A DNA stretch of 64,000 bases from Kitasatospora viridis (GTDB lineage: Bacteria; Actinomycetota; Actinomycetes; Streptomycetales; Streptomycetaceae): contig NZ_VIWT01000001.1 of assembly GCF_007829815.1 (NCBI RefSeq), forward strand, positions 2,379,501 to 2,443,500, read 5' to 3'. Shown in pieces: positions 58,878-64,000 of this stretch; within the stretch, counting starts at the first letter, position 1; each line of letters opens with the position of its first letter. The notes under the pieces are model-generated. The model saw only the letters and a list, made by a program, of their open reading frames with translations. It searched no databases and was not told the DNA's origin. Both the position numbers and the translations under genes were made by a program.

Positions 58878-59632
58878 GCGAGCCTCCGGGTGAGGAAGTC
58901 CAACAGTTCGGCGCGGAACCCGGCCGGTGCGCTGTCGGCGGTCAACTCCCAGCCGTGGCCCGCCCCGGCGGGCAGCACCACCAGGGTCCGGTCGACTGCC
59001 GGGGTGCCCAGCGCCGCGAACAGCTGCCGGGTCGCGTCCACGCTCGCGTACGGATCGTCGGCCGCCACCGCCATCAGCACCGGCAGCCGGACGGCCGGCG
59101 CGGCCGCACCGGCCTGCGCGAAGTCGTCCGCCGACAGCGCGGCGACCGCGCGGACGCCGGGCGCCGCATGCGCGGCGTAGGCGAGCGCCGCGCTCGCGCC
59201 CGCCGAGGCGCCGAGCACGGCCAGCCGGTCGGCACCGTCCCGGCGCAGTTGGTCGACGGCCGCGGCAGTGTCGGCGATCCCGTCGCCCGGGCTCGCCGGG
59301 CAGTCGCTGCTGCCCTGGCAGCGGGCGTCGAAGAGCAGCACCCGGAAGCCGTGCCCGACCAGCTCGGCGGCGTACGGCCACCAGCCGCAACCGCCGCTCA
59401 CGCCGGACTCCGGCACCAGCACCACACCGCGCGGCCCGCCGCCGGCCTCGATCGCGGCCAGCCCCACCCCGTCGGCGGTGCGCAGCCGCAGCGCGCGGGC
59501 CGCCGGACCGGTCGGCGACCCGCAGCGGGCAGCGGCGCCGGCGCTCGGGATCCCCCCGCTGCACCCCGAGAGCACGGCCGCCGCGAACACGAGCGACGAA
59601 GCAACCCCGGTCCAGGAACGTCTTCGTGTCAT
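58874..59632 (-). CDS. Alpha/beta-hydrolase lipoprotein (upstream copy)
   Basis: A lipoprotein of 252 residues with lipobox L21-S-G-C24, then an alpha/beta-hydrolase fold (VVLVPESGVSGGCGWWPY, LLFDARCQGSSD, elbow GASAG with its Ser, DDPYASVD and VLPAGAGHGWE). It precedes its paralogue with a 4-bp overlap, so the two are one transcript. Two extra cysteines (GGCGWW and DARCQGSSDC) may form a disulfide outside the cell. Divergent from an ArsR-family gene 75 bp away, the likely regulator. Confidence 0.87.
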   Translation of the reverse strand: MTRRRSWTGVASSLVFAAAVLSGCSGGIPSAGAAARCGSPTGPAARALRLRTADGVGLAAIEAGGGPRGVVLVPESGVSGGCGWWPYAAELVGHGFRVLLFDARCQGSSDCPASPGDGIADTAAAVDQLRRDGADRLAVLGASAGASAALAYAAHAAPGVRAVAALSADDFAQAGAAAPAVRLPVLMAVAADDPYASVDATRQLFAALGTPAVDRTLVVLPAGAGHGWELTADSAPAGFRAELLDFLTRRLA

Positions 59633-59707
59633 GTCGTCAGCCTGTTCGACGGCCCGGCCTTCCGCGATGCTTTCCGTTCAGACCAAAACGCTTGCGGAGG
59701 GCCGACC

Positions 59708-60658
59708 GTGCTGCGCATCGAACTCTCGGCGGACGACCTGGCCCGGGTCCGGTTCGCCGCCCGGCCGGCCCCGCTGGTCGAGTTGAAGCTCGCCCTGATG
59801 ATGCTCCAACGCCCGGACTCCGCAGCCCTGTTCGGCCGCTGGCGGCACGGCCTGCGGCGCCGGCTGCCCGACACCACCCGCCCGCTCTGGGACCTGCTCA
59901 CGCCCTACCGCGGGCCGGCCTTCCTCGACCCGGTGAGCACGGATCTGGCCACCGGGCTGCACGAGGTCCGCACCGCGCCGCCCGCCCTCGTCCGGGACGG
60001 CATCGAACGCGTCTGGGCCGACCGCCGGAGCACCCCGCCGTCCTGGCTCCACGACCTCGCCGACGGCAGGGCCACCGCCCACCAACTCCTCCACCGCAGC
60101 CTGCGCGACGCCTACGACACCGTGCTCCGCGAGAGCTGGCCGGAGATCCGCAGCCTCCACCAGGCCGAGTACCTGCGCTACGCCCTCACCGCCGCCGAAC
60201 ACGGAGTCGCAGCTGCCCTGACCGCCCTCTGCCCGGGCTCACGCCTGGTGGACGGCACCTGGGAACTCGACGCGCCCCACCACCGGCACCTGGTCGCCGC
60301 CGGCCGGGGGCTGACCCTGCTCCCCACCTTCCACTGGACCGCAACCCCCTTGCTCGGTGCCGTCCCGGGCCAACCGACCCTGCTCGTCTACCCCGCCGGC
60401 CCCGGCATCCCGGTCACCCCCGCCGCCACCGACCACGACCCCCTCGCCCCGGTCCTCGGCACCACCCGCGCCCGCGCCCTCCGCCTCCTCGCCGACCCGA
60501 TGACCACCACCGACCTCGCCCATCGACTGGGCATCAGCCCGGGCTCCGCCTCCACCCACGCAACGGCCCTGCGCGAAGCCGGTCTGATCGCCACAGCCCG
60601 CGACGGCAGAGCGGTCCACCACACCCGCACCGCCCTGGGCACGGCCCTCGCACTGTGA
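59708..60658 (+). CDS. ArsR-type winged-helix regulator with long N-terminal domain
   Basis: A protein of 316 residues. Residues 1-220 are a helical, Arg/Leu-rich domain (DDLARVRFAARPAPLVELKLALMML and PPSWLHDLADGRATAHQLLH), typical of large ArsR-like regulators of Streptomyces. Residues 240-310 form a winged helix (LLADPMTTTDLAHRLGISPG, ALREAGLIATARDGRAVHH). GTG 59708 follows CGGAGG. It is divergent from the two lipoprotein hydrolase genes across 75 bp and likely controls them. No metal-binding CxC is seen. Confidence 0.9.
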   Translation: MLRIELSADDLARVRFAARPAPLVELKLALMMLQRPDSAALFGRWRHGLRRRLPDTTRPLWDLLTPYRGPAFLDPVSTDLATGLHEVRTAPPALVRDGIERVWADRRSTPPSWLHDLADGRATAHQLLHRSLRDAYDTVLRESWPEIRSLHQAEYLRYALTAAEHGVAAALTALCPGSRLVDGTWELDAPHHRHLVAAGRGLTLLPTFHWTATPLLGAVPGQPTLLVYPAGPGIPVTPAATDHDPLAPVLGTTRARALRLLADPMTTTDLAHRLGISPGSASTHATALREAGLIATARDGRAVHHTRTALGTALAL

Positions 60659-60777
60659 GCCGGCTGGCGCCACCTTCAGTCGGCCGCACCCCTGGGCGGC
60701 ACGCGGTGGTCGGAGCGAGTGGTGGCCTCCTGGCCGGGTCTGGTCAGGTGGCGGGTGGCACTGGTCATGGCGGGCAG

Positions 60778-60903
60778 GTCTTCGACGCTCCAGCGCACCT
60801 GGCGAGATTTCGGGCCATCATTGCCCAGCTGGAGTCCGGTGCCCTCCCGGAAGGGGAGTCACGAGACCTCATCCGATCCATCAAGAGGAAGTGGAAAGCA
60901 AGC
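60778..60903 (+). pseudogene. C-terminal remnant of an XRE/DUF5753 regulator
   Basis: The 42 codons read VFDAPAHLARFRAIIAQLES then GALPEGESRDLIRSIKRKWKAS. This matches the extreme C-terminus of DUF5753 regulators (a helix ending in xxLPxxES-x-LI). The N-terminal HTH and most of DUF5753 are missing. Its frame runs directly into the DUF397 ORF without a stop; an in-frame GTG at 60749 could even make a fused protein. It appears to be what is left of the partner regulator after a deletion. Confidence 0.6.
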
Positions 60904-61107
60904 ATGCGTAGCTCTGCATGGCAGAAGTCCAGCTACTCTGCCAATCACGACGACTGCGTCGAGGTCCGCACAGCCGACGGCCTGGTCGAACTCCGCGAGT
61001 CCGACAGCGGCGACATCATCGTCCGCACCACCCCCGTCAAGTTCGCCAAGTTCCTCCAGGGCGTCAAGGACGGCGAGTTCGACCACCACGCCGACCTCAG
61101 CAACTGA
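60904..61107 (+). CDS. DUF397 protein (orphan copy 1)
   Basis: A protein of 67 residues with the DUF397 signature WQKSSYSANHDDCVEVRTADG, LVELRESDSGDIIVRTTPVK and a C-terminal KFAKFLQGVKDGEFDHHADLSN. The regulator that should precede it is reduced to a fragment, so it is an orphan. Its last 157 bp are nearly identical to those of copy 2, 282 bp downstream. GGAAAG precedes the ATG. Confidence 0.9.
   Translation: MRSSAWQKSSYSANHDDCVEVRTADGLVELRESDSGDIIVRTTPVKFAKFLQGVKDGEFDHHADLSN
60951..61107 (+). repeat. 157-bp near-identical repeat, copy A
   Basis: Positions 60951-61107 match 61233-61389 at 155 of 157 bases. The differences are C/T in a Ser codon (silent) and A/G giving Ser to Gly near the C-terminus. 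The first 47 bp of each gene, and the intervening sequence, are unrelated or diverged, so the homology starts sharply inside the gene. Confidence 0.92.
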
Positions 61108-61185
61108 CCTGTCGACGCCCGTTGACTGCCCGAGAATGGATGACGGGACGTCACCCGCCCCGTCCACAGGAAGCGAGAGGCAGAG

Positions 61186-61389
61186 ATGACGAACACCGAG
61201 TGGCAGAAGTCCAGCTTCAGCGGATCCGGCGGCGACTGCGTCGAGGTCCGCACAGCCGACGGCCTGGTCGAACTCCGCGAGTCCGACAGTGGCGACATCA
61301 TCGTCCGCACCACCCCCGTCAAGTTCGCCAAGTTCCTCCAGGGCGTCAAGGACGGCGAGTTCGACCACCACGCCGACCTCGGCAACTGA
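61186..61389 (+). CDS. DUF397 protein (orphan copy 2)
   Basis: A protein of 67 residues, MTNTEWQKSSFSGSGGDC followed by the same C-terminal 52 residues as copy 1, apart from one Ser-to-Gly. It has its own ribosome-binding site (GCGAGAGGCAGAG) 78 bp after copy 1. There is no regulator gene. The duplication looks recent or maintained by gene conversion. Confidence 0.9.
   Translation: MTNTEWQKSSFSGSGGDCVEVRTADGLVELRESDSGDIIVRTTPVKFAKFLQGVKDGEFDHHADLGN
61233..61389 (+). repeat. 157-bp near-identical repeat, copy B
   Basis: Second copy of the repeat at 60951-61107, offset 282 bp, two mismatches. Confidence 0.92.
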
Positions 61390-61398
61390 CACACCGCG

Positions 61399-61427
61399 GG
61401 CCCCTCGCCCTTCCCGGGCGAGGGGCC
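61399..61427. terminator. Bidirectional terminator, DUF397 / korB
   Basis: GGCCCCTCGCCC (61399-61410) pairs perfectly with GGGCGAGGGGCC (61416-61427) around a 5-base loop between convergent genes. Confidence 0.88.
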
Positions 61428-61449
61428 GTCGCAGGTCGGCGGTCCTTGA

Positions 61450-62493
61450 TCAGGCGACCGTCCAGGTGTCCTTCCCGTGCAGCAGGTCGGTCAGGTCGCC
61501 GGCACCCTTCTCCCGCACCGCCGTCTGCAGCTGGTCGGCCATCAGGGTGTCGTAGACCGGGCGCTCGACGTCGCGGAAGACGCCGATCGGGGTCTGGTGC
61601 AGGGTGTCGTTGTCGGCCAGGCGCGACAGGGCGAAGGCGCTCACCGGGCTGGCGCTGTGCGCGTCGTGCACCACCACCTCGGCGCGGTTGGCGTCCGTCA
61701 CCTCGGCGACCGTCAACTCGCCGGTCGCCCGGTCACGGAAGACGCCCCGCCCGCCGAACAGCACCGGCTCGCCGTGCTGCAGCCTGATCAGGGCGCTCTC
61801 GGCGCTCTCCGCGTCCTTCAAGACATCGAACGCGCCGTCGTTGAAGATGTTGCAGTTCTGGTAGATCTCCACCAGCGCCGTGCCCTCGTGCTGCGCCGCC
61901 GCCCGCAGCACCGACGTCAGGTGCGGCCGGTCGGAGTCGATGGTCCGCGCGACGAACGTCGCCTCCGCACCCAGCGCCAACGAGACCGGGTTGAACGGCG
62001 CGTCCAGCGAGCCCATCGGCGTCGACTTGGTGATCTTGCCGATCTCCGAGGTCGGCGAGTACTGACCCTTCGTCAATCCGTAGATCCGGTTGTTGAAGAG
62101 CAGGATCTTCAGGTTGACGTTGCGCCGCAGCGCGTGGATCAGGTGGTTGCCGCCGATGGAGAGAGCATCACCATCGCCAGTGACGACCCACACCGACAGG
62201 TCCCGCCGCGAGGTCGCCAGCCCCGTGGCGATCGCCGGCGCGCGCCCGTGGATCGAGTGCACCCCGTAGGTGTTCATGTAGTACGGGAACCGCGAGGAAC
62301 ACCCGATCCCCGAGATGAAGACGGTGTTCTCCCGCCGGATCCCCAGCTCCGGCATGAAGGCCTGGACGGCGTTGAGGATCACGTAGTCCCCACACCCCGG
62401 GCACCAGCGCACCTCCTGGTCGGTCTTGAACTCCTTGGCGGTCTGCAGGGCTTCAGCCTTCGGAACAAGAGAAAGGGAACGCAGCTCGCTCAT
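61450..62493 (-). CDS. korB: 2-oxoglutarate:ferredoxin oxidoreductase subunit beta
   Basis: A protein of 347 residues, the thiamine-diphosphate and Fe-S subunit. WCPGCGDYVIL (C31 and C34) and SGIGCSSRFP supply cluster cysteines, and VVTGDGDALSIGGNHLIHALRRN with ILLFNNRIYGLTKGQ is the ThDP-binding GDG-N motif. Together with KorA it oxidises 2-oxoglutarate to succinyl-CoA, reducing ferredoxin, in the alternative TCA step of actinobacteria. The ATG overlaps the korA stop by 4 bp. Confidence 0.95.
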   Translation of the reverse strand: MSELRSLSLVPKAEALQTAKEFKTDQEVRWCPGCGDYVILNAVQAFMPELGIRRENTVFISGIGCSSRFPYYMNTYGVHSIHGRAPAIATGLATSRRDLSVWVVTGDGDALSIGGNHLIHALRRNVNLKILLFNNRIYGLTKGQYSPTSEIGKITKSTPMGSLDAPFNPVSLALGAEATFVARTIDSDRPHLTSVLRAAAQHEGTALVEIYQNCNIFNDGAFDVLKDAESAESALIRLQHGEPVLFGGRGVFRDRATGELTVAEVTDANRAEVVVHDAHSASPVSAFALSRLADNDTLHQTPIGVFRDVERPVYDTLMADQLQTAVREKGAGDLTDLLHGKDTWTVA

Positions 62494-64000
62494 CGGGTCT
62501 CTCCGTCCAGGGTGCCGATCGCCGCCCACAGCACGTCCGCCAACTGGGCCGCCTTGAAGGGCAGTCCGCGGACCTGGTTGTAGGATTCGGCGTCCACCAG
62601 GTACTTGGCGCGCAGCAGCATCGCCAGCTGGCCCAGGTTCATCTCCGGCACGATCACCTTGTCGTAACCGGCCAGCACGGTACCGAGGTTGGCCGGGAAG
62701 GGGTTGAGGTGGCGCAGGTGGGCCTGGGCGACGTGGCCGCCGTCGGCGCGCACCCGGCGCACCGCCGCCGCGATCGGCCCGTAGGTCGAGCCCCAGCCGA
62801 CCACCAGCACCTTGGCCTGCCCGTCCGGGTCGTCGACCTCCAGCGGCGGCACGGTGATGCCGTCGATCTTGGCCTGCCGGGTGCGGACCATCAGGTCGTG
62901 GTTGGCCGGGTCGTAGGAGATGTTGCCGGTGCCGTCCTGCTTCTCGATGCCGCCGATCCGGTGCTCCAGCCCGGGGGTGCCGGGCACCGCCCACGGGCGG
63001 GCCAAGGTCGCCGCATCGCGCTTGTAGGGCCAGAACGCCCCGTCCTCGGTGTTCGGGCCGGTCGCGAAGTCCGGTTCGATCACCGGCAGTTCGTCCACGG
63101 CCGGGATCCGCCAGGGCTCCGAGCCGTTGGCCAGGTAGCCGTCCGAGAGCAGCATCACCGGGGTCCGGTAGGCGACCGCGATCCGGGCCGCCTCCAGCGC
63201 CGCGTCGAAGCACTCGGCCGGGGTGGCGGGCGCCACGATCGGCACCGGCGCCTCGCCGTTGCGGCCGAACATCGCCTGCAGCAGGTCGGCCTGCTCGGTC
63301 TTGGTGGGCAGCCCGGTGGACGGGCCGCCGCGCTGGATGTCCACCACCAGCAGCGGCAGTTCGAGCGAGACCGCGAGCCCGATGGTCTCCGACTTCAGCG
63401 CCACGCCGGGCCCGGAGGTGGTGGTGATGCCGAGCGCGCCGCCGAAGGCGGCACCGAGCGCCGCGCCGATGCCGGCGATCTCGTCCTCGGCCTGGAAGGT
63501 CCGCACACCGAAGTTCTTGTGCTTGGACAGCTCGTGCAGGATGTCGGAGGCCGGGGTGATCGGGTAGGAGCCGAGGAAGAGCGGCAGCCCGGAGCGCTGG
63601 CCGGCGGCGATCAGGCCGTAGGCGAGCGCCAGGTTGCCGGAGATGTTGCGGTAGGTGCCAGCCGGCAGCTTGGCCGGCGCCACCTCGTAGGAGACCGCGA
63701 AGTCCTCGGTGGTCTCGCCGAAGTTCCAACCGGCCCGGAACGCGGTGATGTTGGCCTCGGCGATGGCCGGCTTCTTGGCGAACTTGGTCCGCAGGAACGA
63801 CTCCGTCCCCTTGGTCGGCCGGTGGTACATCCAGGAGAGCAGGCCGAGCGCGAACATGTTCTTCGCCCGCTCGGCGTCCTTGCGCTGCAGGCCGCTCTCC
63901 TTGAGCGCCTCCAGGGTGAGCGTGGTCAGCGGCACCTTGTGCAGGTGGTAGCCGTCCAGTGAACCGTCGCCCAGCGGATCCGCCGCGTAGCCCACCTTGG
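62490..64000 (-). CDS. korA: 2-oxoglutarate:ferredoxin oxidoreductase subunit alpha (5' end outside window)
   Basis: At least 502 C-terminal residues of a fused gamma/alpha subunit, normally about 630-650 residues long; the N-terminal gamma part starts beyond position 64000. FLGSYPITPASDILHELSKHK, QAEDEIAGIGAALGAAFGGALGITTTSGPGVALKSE, and DIQRGGPSTGLPTKTEQADLLQAMFGRNGEAP are the alpha-subunit hallmarks. A Ile/Thr-type YPITPA indicates the 2-oxoacid oxidoreductase class. It is followed by korB with a 4-bp overlap, forming korAB. Partial because of the window edge. Confidence 0.94.
   Translation of the reverse strand, partial: KVGYAADPLGDGSLDGYHLHKVPLTTLTLEALKESGLQRKDAERAKNMFALGLLSWMYHRPTKGTESFLRTKFAKKPAIAEANITAFRAGWNFGETTEDFAVSYEVAPAKLPAGTYRNISGNLALAYGLIAAGQRSGLPLFLGSYPITPASDILHELSKHKNFGVRTFQAEDEIAGIGAALGAAFGGALGITTTSGPGVALKSETIGLAVSLELPLLVVDIQRGGPSTGLPTKTEQADLLQAMFGRNGEAPVPIVAPATPAECFDAALEAARIAVAYRTPVMLLSDGYLANGSEPWRIPAVDELPVIEPDFATGPNTEDGAFWPYKRDAATLARPWAVPGTPGLEHRIGGIEKQDGTGNISYDPANHDLMVRTRQAKIDGITVPPLEVDDPDGQAKVLVVGWGSTYGPIAAAVRRVRADGGHVAQAHLRHLNPFPANLGTVLAGYDKVIVPEMNLGQLAMLLRAKYLVDAESYNQVRGLPFKAAQLADVLWAAIGTLDGETR

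Noticed and set aside
1..64000. CRISPR array, prophage or biosynthetic cluster
   Set aside because: No regularly spaced repeats, Cas genes, phage structural genes, polyketide or peptide synthetases, or terpene cyclases are present.

Overview
The window is a 64-kb stretch of very GC-rich actinobacterial chromosome. Dense GTG starts, near-universal G/C third codon positions, an hrdD-type sigma factor, Scr1/DUF397 gene pairs, F420 biosynthesis, a polyprenol-phosphate mannose synthase and mycothiol-type enzymes all point to the family Streptomycetaceae (Streptomyces, Kitasatospora or a close relative; the genus cannot be fixed from this sequence). It reads as core chromosome with small accessory insertions. 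I see no transposase, phage, CRISPR array or biosynthetic cluster.

Layout. 1-5.1 kb: a minus-strand run galU-moeA-moaC-mog-acetyltransferase (UDP-glucose and molybdenum cofactor), preceded by a degenerate GGDEF gene and a divergent 5-formyl-THF cyclo-ligase. 5.1-12.4 kb: penicillin-acylase-family enzyme, cation/proton antiporter, MFS transporter, and a zinc-ribbon FmdB/Ruc-like protein behind a CIRCE-like operator. 12.4-18.8 kb: secreted S53 protease, MarR-controlled small membrane proteins, a lytic transglycosylase, a SUKH protein and an AhpD-like protein. 18.8-26.8 kb: regulator/DUF4097/hydrolase module, a hydrolase behind a putative leader-peptide attenuator, a methyltransferase, a mycothiol-dependent-type enzyme and an MMPL exporter behind twin operators. 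26.8-35.1 kb: LuxR-type ATPase regulator, hrdD with a SigR-type promoter, PAP2 phosphatase, MurJ-like flippase and a nitrilase-family amidase. 35.1-42 kb: PucR regulator, lyase and flavin-dependent monooxygenase, tRNA-Arg(CCU), a leaderless 41-codon gene, and Ppm1-type mannosyltransferase. 42-49.4 kb: D,D-carboxypeptidase, GPP34 protein, XRE/DUF5753-DUF397 pair, ADP-ribosylglycohydrolase, and a short aspartyl-tRNA synthetase behind an Asp-specific T-box. 49.4-57.8 kb: fbiC, a LolA-like protein with an ABC transporter, RarD, and an ECF41 sigma factor. 57.8-64 kb: tandem lipoprotein hydrolases, ArsR-like regulator, remnants and duplications of a DUF5753/DUF397 locus, and korAB.

The most informative signals are regulatory. 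The T-box ahead of aspS has a GAC (Asp) specifier. A near-textbook ECF41 promoter lies ahead of the AhpD-like gene, while the ECF41 sigma gene is 38 kb away. A CIRCE-like operator controls the FmdB/Ruc-like gene. A 17-codon leader ORF sits in a strong stem-loop ahead of an alpha/beta hydrolase whose nucleophile position is Asn. The locus at 60.7-61.4 kb shows a DUF397 gene duplicated with 155 of 157 identical bases next to a fragment of its former regulator partner.
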